64,000 bases of DNA. Source: CAZHVS01 sp964536015 (lineage in GTDB: Bacteria; Bacteroidota; Ignavibacteria; Ignavibacteriales; Ignavibacteriaceae). The notes under the pieces were generated by a model, which was not told the origin of the DNA, did not search any database, and saw only the letters and a list, made by a program, of their open reading frames with translations. Of this stretch, positions 55,901 to 63,421 are shown piece by piece (within the stretch, counting starts at the first letter, position 1; the number at the start of each line of letters is the position of its first letter). A program made the position numbers and the translations under genes. Where the stretch lies: contig CAZHVS010000005.1 of the NCBI GenBank assembly GCA_964536015.1, positions 124,001 to 188,000 of the forward strand. Reading direction: 5' to 3'.

Positions 55901-56651
55901 TTATTAAATCTGTACCACTTAATAATCTTGTTAAAAATTTATCATCAAGAATGATTTTCCATTTGGTTTTTAAGTAATTCAACTGCCCATCAATACTATT
56001 AATGTTTGTCATAATAGGTTTCTTAAGAGCATCAATTAAAGGCAGTCCTTCAAGGCTAAGAGGTTTTTCAGTTTTAAAAAATTTATCTGCTTCAGCCAGA
56101 AAATTTTTATAAGCAGTTGTTGTATTTAAGTCCTCATCGTTAAAGAATTCTTTTAGTGCTCTGAATGGATAATTAATATTTTCGAGATGCAAGAGAATTA
56201 ATTCTTCAATAATAATTTCTTTGTTCGATTTGTCTTCTGTGCTTTGTTGAATATAATCCAAAGGGGTAACTTCTTTCTTATAAACAGAAAGAGGCGGAAA
56301 TTGGTTTACAAAATTCAGCAGGAGATGATCAAGGTTATTTTCTCCTATATTTTTTTTGAAGTGTAATATGCTTCTTTCAAACACACCGGGATTTTCTTTT
56401 TCTTCATAATGCCGAATGACAAAGTGAAAGATTTCGTGCATCAATCCAAGCGCATTTATTTGCCCAGCTGTAGTATAAAGGTCTGATTTTTCTTCTGCTC
56501 TTTTTTGATTTATTTTTTGAGAAAGTTCTCTTGCAATCTTAAAGTTGGCAATAATTAAATCGCCCCTAATCGAAAATAAATTATCATCAAAAGAAAATTT
56601 ATTTCTTGAATCTTTTGAAACGTGGAAATTATATGTAACTGAGTTTAACAT
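52995..56651 (-). CDS. Giant GH13-like (alpha-amylase superfamily) protein with helical extensions
   Basis: 1218 residues, no signal peptide. The GH13 core is about 300-760: region I DMVPNH (Asp418, His423), region II FDAAM with the nucleophile Asp538, region III LLAEAF with the acid/base Glu603. Region IV reads SNPDEE, so the transition-state Asp664 is present but the usual His is Pro663. The first 290 residues are helical and contain an HEIFH motif (72-76). The last 450 residues are helical without a known family. It may be a trehalose/maltose-type transglycosidase rather than a hydrolase. Last gene of the amide-ligase operon, 90 bp after the ATP-grasp-like gene. Confidence 0.8.
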   Translation of the reverse strand: MLNSVTYNFHVSKDSRNKFSFDDNLFSIRGDLIIANFKIARELSQKINQKRAEEKSDLYTTAGQINALGLMHEIFHFVIRHYEEKENPGVFERSILHFKKNIGENNLDHLLLNFVNQFPPLSVYKKEVTPLDYIQQSTEDKSNKEIIIEELILLHLENINYPFRALKEFFNDEDLNTTTAYKNFLAEADKFFKTEKPLSLEGLPLIDALKKPIMTNINSIDGQLNYLKTKWKIILDDKFLTRLLSGTDLIKEDAKLFIQHGTTGTPPVPEYKILTKEEIEKLKQEKGGYSKTDYHYEYEHFTADTAWMPNVVMIAKNTFVWLDQLSKNYQREIKRLDQIPDEELDKLQRWNFTALWLIGLWERSFASKKIKQFCGNPDATASAYSLFDYEISHELGGEDAFQNLKYRCAIRGIRLASDMVPNHTGIFSRWILDNPDFFIQTTYPPYPVYSFTGPDLSDDSRYQIRIEDRYYTKQDAAVVFQLVENNTGRIRYIYHGNDGTNMPWNDTAQLNLLREDVRESLIQKILHVAKKTSIIRFDAAMTLTKLHYSRLWFPAPGLGGAIPSRSDFSIPAEEFNRNMPKEFWREVVDRINSELPNTLLLAEAFWLLEGYFVRTLGMHRVYNSAFMHMFMKEENDKYRKLIKNTIEFNPEILKRYVNFMSNPDEETAINQFGKGDKYFGIAVMMVTLPGLPMFAHGQIEGFTEKYGMEYQRAYYNEFVDEYLVKRHEEEVFPLLQKRYLFSQVNNFELYDFINDDGNLNENVFAFSNMFNEERVLVIYNNSYEQTQGRIKFTSGKVVSYDNEGQPLEIKNKTLTDALKLKHNDDHYYIFREHKSKLEYIRKAKNIFDDGLWFSLNGYQYNLFLDFREVFDRDGKYSRIYKFLEGKGVPSVDEAIRELALMPLHESITELFNRNIINELKLFAGFDSSESITNELSNYSKSKLISVISELKSYSNVPLSEDEIISKVVEDLKTIKDLHLFISKLSKDKLTKVHDKIKSRLIFNDPAKGETYKDIFIIYLVIRRLLIALQFATNENATKFYDSLLLHKPIWQSLLRLGDDYSLIKLEYDLLKVLASSEGIFPGRKFTLSILNGKTKEKSVSSISELHPVNVFLKHPDVRSFIGYNVYNNIEYYSKEKFELLLNWNLTFELIRRIEHLQRQRIKKPSADKTTEKTFKNTVEALLNYIEGIEKLSNETNFHFNELVNGWYGIKNQSKIVPE

Positions 56652-56741
56652 AATTAAGCTGACTTACTTTAACATTATTAAGAAAATTATAAATTAAAAG
56701 AAAACTATAAGTAAAATATAAAAATGAAAGGAATCTTTTTG

Positions 56742-57926
56742 TTAAAAATTTTCTGGATGCAAAGCAAGACTTGAGCCAATCCAAGTCTTGTTTTTATTAA
56801 AATCCACTCCCATCATTTCACCTTTGCTCATTCTTACAAGATTATTTACAAGCAAAGGTTTATCTTTCCAAATAAACATCATTCTTATCTCACACTTAGA
56901 AAATCCATCCGGAGTTTCAACAACAGGAGCATATTTTACTTTTTTCTGCAAAAGATAGTGCGACTTATTTTTAATTGAATTAAGCTTTTCAATAGTTGGG
57001 TGAATATCAACACCAAGTCCAGCAAATGAGTATAATGGCTTTAATACAAATTGATTCAATTCTAAAGGAAGTTCTTTGATATCATCCAGCAAATGGCATT
57101 CAGGTACATATTTGCCTGTTAGGAATGGAAGAGAATGTTTGCTTATTTTAAAAAACCAGTTGGGATGACCCACCCACTTAACATCAATCTCATCAAATAA
57201 ATTAAAATTTAACTCAATTTGTTTTCTCTGAAGTTCATCGAAAATAACTCTGTTATAAATTCGTTCAATTAAAATTTCTTTTCCATCATCATTATAATAA
57301 AGTTTATTTTGCTTTCTGCTGATTTTTGTCAGACAAACTGTTTTTATACCTGTTAAATATTCTGTTGCTGCAAAATCAATTCTTGTTTTCTGCTTCTCTG
57401 GTTCAATTTCAAGGAGGATAACATTTTCAGGTGCGGAGTTTTCTAAAAGTGTTTTTCTAAAAAGTTTAATATAAGATTCTTCGTTTAAGCCATTAAAATA
57501 GGGCGTAAAGTGGGGTGGAATATCAAAATGCTTTTTTATTAATCTATTTTGAAAAACCTGAAATGCATAAAGAGAAGGAAAGCCCTGAAGTTCAATTAGT
57601 TGTGGAATGATTTCATTTTGTTCATTAACTGCAATTGCAAAATCTATTTGTAAAAAAGTTGGGTGAGAATCGTCTCCATAAACTGAAAGACCTTCTGGAA
57701 CAGAATTCAAATTGTGTTTAGCAAAGTTAGTGGATATAATTTGTAAAAGAATTTCATTAGAGGCTTTAATAAGTTTATTTGTAAATTTGTCTGTCAGAAA
57801 GAGAGGGGTTTCGCTTAATCTGAAATCGACCGGAAATTTTAATATACTGTTAAGTTCGCTAACATAATTATTATATTTCTCTTCTGTGAAATTTTTGTTG
57901 AATTTTTCTCGTAATCCTTTAATCAT
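56742..57926 (-). CDS. ATP-grasp-like ligase, second type
   Basis: 394 residues, no signal peptide. The C-terminal half has an ATP-grasp-like pattern: FVLKPLYSFAGLGV (nucleotide-binding loop, near 300-313), CEIRMMFIWKD and NNLVRMSKGEMMGVDF near the end. The N-terminal half is not recognised and could hold the substrate domain. The group could be close to circularly permuted or glutathionylspermidine-synthase-like ATP-grasp ligases. It overlaps the amidotransferase gene by 8 bp, so they are translationally coupled. Substrate unknown. Confidence 0.62.
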   Translation of the reverse strand: MIKGLREKFNKNFTEEKYNNYVSELNSILKFPVDFRLSETPLFLTDKFTNKLIKASNEILLQIISTNFAKHNLNSVPEGLSVYGDDSHPTFLQIDFAIAVNEQNEIIPQLIELQGFPSLYAFQVFQNRLIKKHFDIPPHFTPYFNGLNEESYIKLFRKTLLENSAPENVILLEIEPEKQKTRIDFAATEYLTGIKTVCLTKISRKQNKLYYNDDGKEILIERIYNRVIFDELQRKQIELNFNLFDEIDVKWVGHPNWFFKISKHSLPFLTGKYVPECHLLDDIKELPLELNQFVLKPLYSFAGLGVDIHPTIEKLNSIKNKSHYLLQKKVKYAPVVETPDGFSKCEIRMMFIWKDKPLLVNNLVRMSKGEMMGVDFNKNKTWIGSSLALHPENF

Positions 57927-58746
57927 AATTTATTTTATTTATTGCATTAGTTATAAATTTGGGAAGAACAGTATTGTGGGTTAATAAAATACTCTCGGGT
58001 TTTTGCAGGTGTTCAAGCATTTCACGGTATTTTGCTTCACCGTATTTATTTATTACAAATTCCTTTCTGTCGGGTTTACGGAAATGATAATACATACTTG
58101 CCGGATCGGCTTCTGGGTGAAATTGCGTTCCAATAATTTCATCTGAAATTCTTATTGCCATCAATGCTCTTTCAAAAGAAGTGTGAGGACGTTCTTTTTC
58201 CAGACATAAAATTTTTGCACCAAGTTGTTCACATACTTTCATATCAGGACGGATAACCTGCCATTCGCGGAAATCCGCAATATAAAATTGTTCCGGTAAT
58301 CCTTCAAAAATTGGCTCCAAGAATCCATCAGCAGTTTTATTAACATGGTGAATACCAAACGATTTACTGTGCCGTTTTGTAACTTCTCCAAGTTTAAAGA
58401 AACGACACATCAGTTGAAAAGAATGACAAATGAAAAATATATATTTTTTGTCTTGCGAGTTTTTATTGTGGTTAAATAATTCATCAACCAATTTAAAATA
58501 TTTTTCTTCCCAAGTTGAATTTAATCCATCCCATGGGCTTCCAGGACCACCTGAAGAAATATAAATGTGATAATCAGTTCCGGGTATTTCAAATTTTGAA
58601 CGGATGTCAAATAAATCATATTTAAGATTAACGTCGTCGATTTTACAATCAATTTCGTTTAGAATATCCTTTATACATCTTATTCCTTGATTCTCTTCAC
58701 CGTTATATAAATCTAAAATTGCTACTTTTATTTCGTTTTGTTTCAA
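57919..58746 (-). CDS. Class I glutamine amidotransferase domain protein (TTG start)
   Basis: 275 residues with a TTG start and a strong AGAGGA site, no closer ATG. Nucleophile Cys107 in FFICHSFQLM and His210/Glu212 in GTQFHPEAD form the complete Triad-type GATase I active site. It is related to GMP synthase-like stand-alone amidotransferases that supply ammonia to a synthetase partner or hydrolyse gamma-glutamyl bonds. Its partner is likely one of the two ATP-grasp proteins. It sits between the GCS2 and second ATP-grasp genes in the operon. Confidence 0.88.
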   Translation of the reverse strand: MKQNEIKVAILDLYNGEENQGIRCIKDILNEIDCKIDDVNLKYDLFDIRSKFEIPGTDYHIYISSGGPGSPWDGLNSTWEEKYFKLVDELFNHNKNSQDKKYIFFICHSFQLMCRFFKLGEVTKRHSKSFGIHHVNKTADGFLEPIFEGLPEQFYIADFREWQVIRPDMKVCEQLGAKILCLEKERPHTSFERALMAIRISDEIIGTQFHPEADPASMYYHFRKPDRKEFVINKYGEAKYREMLEHLQKPESILLTHNTVLPKFITNAINKINYD

Positions 58747-58762
58747 GCTTCCTCTTATGCTG

Positions 58763-59875
58763 TTATATTTCTAAACCCATTTCAGTTTCTTCAATAATTA
58801 AATCAACAACTTTTTTAACATCTCCAGACTGTTCCCAAACAGCAATTTGTCTGTCGGCTCCGGTTCCTTGTTTAAGCATTTTTCTGATGTAATTGATTTC
58901 GTCGCGGGAATCTAGTTCATCAACTACTTCATCAACAAAATCAAGTAATTCACAAATTAAATCTCTGCAAGGAATTTCTGATTGTTTGCCAAAGTCAATA
59001 AGTTTTCCATCTATTCCATAACGACAAGCTCGCCACTTGTTCTCTGCGATTAAAGCTCGTGAGTAAAGTCTGAATCCAAGATTTTGAGTTATTAGTCTGT
59101 AAAGCTTCGCAATAACCGCCTGAATTAATGCAGCGATAGCAATTGTTTCTTCTGCTCTCATTGGAATATCGCAGATACGAAATTCGAGCGTATTAAAAAA
59201 TGGATGCATTCTGATATCCCACCAAATTTTTTTTGCATTGTCTATGCAGCCTGTTTTTATGAGAAGATTAATGAAGTTGTCATATTCTGCAACACTGGAA
59301 AAATAATCTGGAATTCCTGTTCTTGGAAAGCGATCGAATACTTTTACACGGTACGATTTAAAACCAGTATTTCTGCCAATCCAGAAAGGAGAATTTGTGG
59401 AAAGAGCAAAAATATGTGGAAGAAAATATCGTGCTTCATTCATAAGCTGAACTGCCTTTTCGCGGTCATCAATTCCAACGTGAACATGCAAACCAAAAAT
59501 TAAATTTGCTCTTGCAACTTGCTGCATGTCATCTACAACCTGTTTATATCTAGGGTTTTCAGTAATGCGTTGATCTTTCCAGTGTGAAAACGGATGAGTC
59601 CCTGCTGCGGCTATTCTTAAACCATTTTTTCGTGCAAGTTTTGCAAGGTCGCTTCTTAGTTTAAATACTTCTTTCTTTGCTTGTTTAATGTCCTTGCAAA
59701 TGTCAGTACCCATTTCCACGACAGATTGATGCATTTCGGGTTTAATGCTTTCTTTCAAAATCATTTTTCCGTCTTCAAGAATTTGTTCAATGTGTGAACG
59801 TAAATCCCTAGTTTCAGGATCAACAATCTGGAATTCTTCTTCTATGCCAAGAGTGAATTTTTCTTTTGATTTCAT
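58763..59875 (-). CDS. GCS2/YbdK-type carboxylate-amine ligase
   Basis: The start is the ATG at 59875; an in-frame TTG 12 bases upstream adds only four residues. The protein has TLGIEEEFQIVDPETRDL, the family's Mg/ATP-binding entry, and GTHPFSHW and HVHVGI motifs. The family (glutamate-cysteine ligase type 2) makes an amide between a carboxylate and an amine using ATP; YbdK in E. coli has weak gamma-glutamylcysteine ligase activity. Glutathione genes are not present nearby, so a different amine is possible. Upstream is the ATP-grasp gene, 12 bp away. Confidence 0.92.
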   Translation of the reverse strand: MKSKEKFTLGIEEEFQIVDPETRDLRSHIEQILEDGKMILKESIKPEMHQSVVEMGTDICKDIKQAKKEVFKLRSDLAKLARKNGLRIAAAGTHPFSHWKDQRITENPRYKQVVDDMQQVARANLIFGLHVHVGIDDREKAVQLMNEARYFLPHIFALSTNSPFWIGRNTGFKSYRVKVFDRFPRTGIPDYFSSVAEYDNFINLLIKTGCIDNAKKIWWDIRMHPFFNTLEFRICDIPMRAEETIAIAALIQAVIAKLYRLITQNLGFRLYSRALIAENKWRACRYGIDGKLIDFGKQSEIPCRDLICELLDFVDEVVDELDSRDEINYIRKMLKQGTGADRQIAVWEQSGDVKKVVDLIIEETEMGLEI

Positions 59876-59887
59876 AATCAATTCCAA

Positions 59888-60841
59888 TTATTTAGAAAAA
59901 TCTTTTACAGAAGATATAATGAATTCTCCCCAGGTAAGATTATTTTTCCCGGGTTTGTGAATCAGGGCTCTTCTGATTGCCATATTAGCGGCGTTCTCTA
60001 CAATCCATACAAAATTTTCTTCACCTACAGAATGAATGTCGGCATCAGGAGCAGGATTACAAAAATCAATTGCATAAGGTATTCCATCACGAACAGCCAT
60101 CTCTACAGTATTGAAATCATAGCCAAGAGCTTTATTTAATTTGATAACATCTTTTTCAATTCTTGCAAGAAGTTCTTTGGATTTTGGCAAAGATTCTTTT
60201 ACATATCTTAAATGATGTGGTTGTCTTGGATCGTATTGCATTATATGAACATTTTTTCTATCAAGGCAGTAACATCTGAAATAATCTGTAAAATCTATTT
60301 CTTCCTGCAACATCATTACCAGTTGACCTGTTTCATTGTATGCTTTGAAAAATTCTTCCGCATTTGTAACACGATAAACATGTTTCCAGCCACCGCCTGC
60401 AAATGGTTTAAAGTAAGCAGGAAAGCCAACATAATTGAAAATTCCTTCCCAATCCAAGGGATACTCAAGATTACGAAATGAAAATTGGTTTGTATCTGTC
60501 GGGTGGTCTTTAGAGGGTAATATTACAGTTTTGGGAACCGCCACATCAATTTTTGTTGCAAGAGCATTATTAAAAAATTTATCATCTGCTGTCCACCAGA
60601 AAGGATTATTAATTACAGCCGTTCCAGTAATAGCAACATTTTTTAAGTATGCCCGATAGAAAGGAACATCCTGAGATATTCTATCAATAATTACTGAGTA
60701 GTCCGATGCTTCCCCTTGAATGACTTTGTTCAATTTTAAGAGTTCTGCAGTAATGCCTTTCTCCTTTTTTGAATTTACTCTATCCACAAAAGCTTGTGGA
60801 AATGTATTTTCCTGGCCAAATAGAATTCCAATTTTTTTCAT
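59888..60841 (-). CDS. ATP-grasp ligase (RimK-like)
   Basis: 317 residues from the ATG at 60841, chosen because GGAAAG precedes it and the protein then begins MKKIGILFGQEN; the extended upstream frame overlaps the esterase gene out of frame. ATP-grasp elements include YFKPFAGGGWKHVYRV, VMMLQEEIDF, and YDFNTVEMAVRDG followed by AIDFCNPAPD (metal-binding residues). It probably joins an amino acid or peptide to a carboxylate. It is placed between the esterase and the GCS2 genes. Substrate unknown. Confidence 0.85.
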   Translation of the reverse strand: MKKIGILFGQENTFPQAFVDRVNSKKEKGITAELLKLNKVIQGEASDYSVIIDRISQDVPFYRAYLKNVAITGTAVINNPFWWTADDKFFNNALATKIDVAVPKTVILPSKDHPTDTNQFSFRNLEYPLDWEGIFNYVGFPAYFKPFAGGGWKHVYRVTNAEEFFKAYNETGQLVMMLQEEIDFTDYFRCYCLDRKNVHIMQYDPRQPHHLRYVKESLPKSKELLARIEKDVIKLNKALGYDFNTVEMAVRDGIPYAIDFCNPAPDADIHSVGEENFVWIVENAANMAIRRALIHKPGKNNLTWGEFIISSVKDFSK

Positions 60842-60873
60842 AGCACTTTCCTTCCTAATAGTAAAATAAAATT

Positions 60874-61596
60874 TTATGTTAAAAGCTTTGACAGATAGAA
60901 TGGCATCATTTCCCGCCACCAGGGCCAATCGTGTCCAGTTCCTTTTCTTATATCAAGCCAGTGGTCAACACCAAGATTTTTAAGTAGATTTGACAACCGT
61001 ATATTTTCTTGTAAACAAATATCCCATTCACCAGTTCCAAGAACTATTCCCATTTCTTTAAATCTATTTATGTACCACATATCTTTCAGATTTGCAAGGT
61101 AATCAGGTGGATTATTGAAATAACAGTTATCATCGTAATAGCCCATAATGAACTGTTTAATATCGAATGAACCGCCAAGAGAGAGCAGATATTCAACTTT
61201 GTCAGGATGTCTGAAAGCTAAATTTGCAGCGTGGTAACCGCCAAAACTGCAACCAGCAACTCCGACTTTATTCCAGCCGGTTTCATATTTTGCAAATTCT
61301 ATAACGTCATTCAGAATAGTATTTTCATATCCATTATGTGTCTTTACTCTATCTGCTGGAGAAATTGAATAGTTATACCAGCTGTCAGCATCAATGCTAT
61401 CGGGACAATAAATTTTAATTTTACCCTGCTCAATAAACCACGAACACGCTTCAATTAGTTTAAAATCTTTGCCTTCGTAATATTTCCCTTTTGATGTTGG
61501 AAAAAGTATTATTGGATAGCCGCTATGTCCAAATACAAGCATTTCAAACTCACGGCTTAAATACTGAGTATACCATTTATGATATTCTTCTTTCAC
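60874..61596 (-). CDS. Alpha/beta-hydrolase esterase (COG4947-like, GTG start)
   Basis: 240 residues starting at GTG with an AAGGAAG ribosome site. Alpha/beta-hydrolase fold with nucleophile Ser117 in AGCSFGGYHAAN, and His222 in GTGHDWPWW completing the triad with an acid near Asp192. Related to the small putative-esterase family COG4947, which is repeatedly found next to ATP-grasp and GCS2 genes. First gene of the six-gene minus-strand operon. Likely cleaves an ester or thioester of the product; the substrate is not known. Confidence 0.85.
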   Translation of the reverse strand: MKEEYHKWYTQYLSREFEMLVFGHSGYPIILFPTSKGKYYEGKDFKLIEACSWFIEQGKIKIYCPDSIDADSWYNYSISPADRVKTHNGYENTILNDVIEFAKYETGWNKVGVAGCSFGGYHAANLAFRHPDKVEYLLSLGGSFDIKQFIMGYYDDNCYFNNPPDYLANLKDMWYINRFKEMGIVLGTGEWDICLQENIRLSNLLKNLGVDHWLDIRKGTGHDWPWWREMMPFYLSKLLT

Positions 61597-61794
61597 TGTC
61601 TTCCTTATAAAAATTTAATAAGATTCGTAAGAGTTATTTTGCACTTATCCTTAGGCAAAAATATGAAAACAAAAATATTTATCAAGAAAAATTTTTAATG
61701 AGTTTATGAAAAACCGGTAATATTTTCTTTTTAAATAGACTTGGTTTCACAACAGGGGTTTTCTATTTTTGAACCGTTTTTGAAAATATTTATT

Positions 61795-62466
61795 ATGGCT
61801 TACAATATTAATTCACCTGAGTTTAACGATAACCGTAATTATGATTATTCTCTTGCTGAAACTGAAGAAAGAAAAGAGTATTCAATAATTATTGATTTAA
61901 TTTCTCCCGGCACAAGAGTTCTTGACCTTGGCTGCGGTAATGGATCTCTTTTAAAATTACTTCTGGAAAAGAAAAATATTAAAGCTGAAGGAGTTGAAAT
62001 TTCAGAAAGCGGAATTGCCGCTTGTAGAAAAAAAGGATTAAATGTTGTAAGAGGAAATATTGATCAGAAACTGGATTTTAGTGATGATTATTTTGATTAT
62101 GCTGTTTGTAATGTTACAATACAGATGGTTAATTATCCTGAAATTCTTTTGCGGGAAATGAAACGTGTTTCAAGATATCAGATAATTTCTTTCCCTAATT
62201 TTGCTTTTTATAAAAACAGGATTGATTTGTTATTCAAAGGAAGAATGCCTAAACCTATGTTGTTTGGTTATAGTTGGTATAACACAGGACATTTGCATCA
62301 ATTGTCGATAAATGATTTTTATGAATTGCTTAGAATAACAAAAGGTCTAAAAGTTAATAAAGTGATTTTGGAAAAGTCGGCTAACCCATTTAAAAATTAT
62401 CTCTTAAACAAATACCCGAATTTATTCCAAGTCCTTCCAGTCTTTTTATTGGAAAAAGTTCAATGA
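61795..62466 (+). CDS. MetW-like class I methyltransferase
   Basis: 223 residues from the ATG at 61795; the in-frame TTG at 61741 would add a hydrophobic stretch not seen in the family. SAM-binding motif I VLDLGCGNGSLL is at about 42-53. The later SFPNFAFYKNR and GYSWYNTGHLHQLS segments are the typical MetW ending. MetW is linked to homoserine acetylation in other bacteria, but here the neighbours (FkbM-like and glycosyltransferase genes) suggest a glycan role. It overlaps the next gene by 4 bp (ATGA). Confidence 0.87.
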   Translation: MAYNINSPEFNDNRNYDYSLAETEERKEYSIIIDLISPGTRVLDLGCGNGSLLKLLLEKKNIKAEGVEISESGIAACRKKGLNVVRGNIDQKLDFSDDYFDYAVCNVTIQMVNYPEILLREMKRVSRYQIISFPNFAFYKNRIDLLFKGRMPKPMLFGYSWYNTGHLHQLSINDFYELLRITKGLKVNKVILEKSANPFKNYLLNKYPNLFQVLPVFLLEKVQ

Positions 62467-63419
62467 ACTTGATAAAAAAAATTTTAAGTAGAAAAGAAAT
62501 TGTTGATAAACCTCCTGTGCTAATTGATGTTGGTGCATCTGGACAAATCCATAAAATATGGAAAAAAATCGCACCCTATTCTATCTGCGTTGCATTTGAT
62601 GCTGATGACAGAGAATTTGGTTTTGTTACGAATGAAACAAGCGGATACAAAAAGTTACACATATTCAATTGTATAGTTTGCGATAAAGAAGATAGTGAAA
62701 TTGATTTTTACTTAACCAAGTCTCCTTACTGTTCAAGTGCATTAATGCCGGATAACGAAGCTTTAAATGTCTGGGCTTTTGCTGATAAATTTCGAGTAGA
62801 GAAAAAAATTAAACTAAAAGCAATAAGTTTAAACAAAGCATTACAGCAAGTGAATCTGAATTATGTCGATTGGTTTAAAACAGATTCGCAAGGAACAGAC
62901 CTTAGACTTTTTAATAATCTTGGTGATGATATTATTCATAAAATATTAGTGGCAGAATTTGAACCCGGATTTATTGATGCTTATAAAGGAGAAGATAAAT
63001 TATATCAACTGCTTGGTTATATGGAGAATAAAAGTTTCTGGTTAGCGAACCTGAACATTAAAGGTTCGCAAAGAATTACTGTTGATGATTTGCAAAATAT
63101 TTCAAAGAGTAAATTGATTCAAAAACTGATGATGTTTTCTTTAAAAACATCTCCTGGCTGGGCAGAATCAACCTTTATAAATAAGTTAAGTAATAATTTT
63201 TCATTCAGAGAATATTTGCTTAGTTGGGTTTTCTCAACCATCCTTCAACAGTATGGATTTGCATATTCTATTGCATTACAGGCACAAAAAACATTTTCAG
63301 AAGATATATTTTTAGAGATGGAAAAATCATCTCGGCAATCACTGAAAACCAATTTATTTAAATTAAAATTTTTTCCTTCAGTGTTGGAAAAATTTTCAAA
63401 AATATTGAAGGTGCAGTAA
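62463..63419 (+). CDS. FkbM-like methyltransferase
   Basis: 318 residues. SAM-site motif LIDVGASGQ (about 20-28), an acidic second strand (FDADDREFG), and WFKTDSQGTDLRL near 140-152 fit the FkbM family, here elongated at the C terminus by about 90 helical residues. FkbM enzymes methylate sugar or polyketide hydroxyls. The ATG overlaps the MetW stop. The next gene, a glycosyltransferase, starts 2 bp after the stop, so a sugar substrate is likely. Confidence 0.82.
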   Translation: MNLIKKILSRKEIVDKPPVLIDVGASGQIHKIWKKIAPYSICVAFDADDREFGFVTNETSGYKKLHIFNCIVCDKEDSEIDFYLTKSPYCSSALMPDNEALNVWAFADKFRVEKKIKLKAISLNKALQQVNLNYVDWFKTDSQGTDLRLFNNLGDDIIHKILVAEFEPGFIDAYKGEDKLYQLLGYMENKSFWLANLNIKGSQRITVDDLQNISKSKLIQKLMMFSLKTSPGWAESTFINKLSNNFSFREYLLSWVFSTILQQYGFAYSIALQAQKTFSEDIFLEMEKSSRQSLKTNLFKLKFFPSVLEKFSKILKVQ

Positions 63420-63421
63420 AA

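Noticed and set aside
60841..60928. Upstream extension of the ATP-grasp gene
   Set aside because: It overlaps the esterase gene in another frame; the ATG at 60841 has a ribosome site and a natural protein start.
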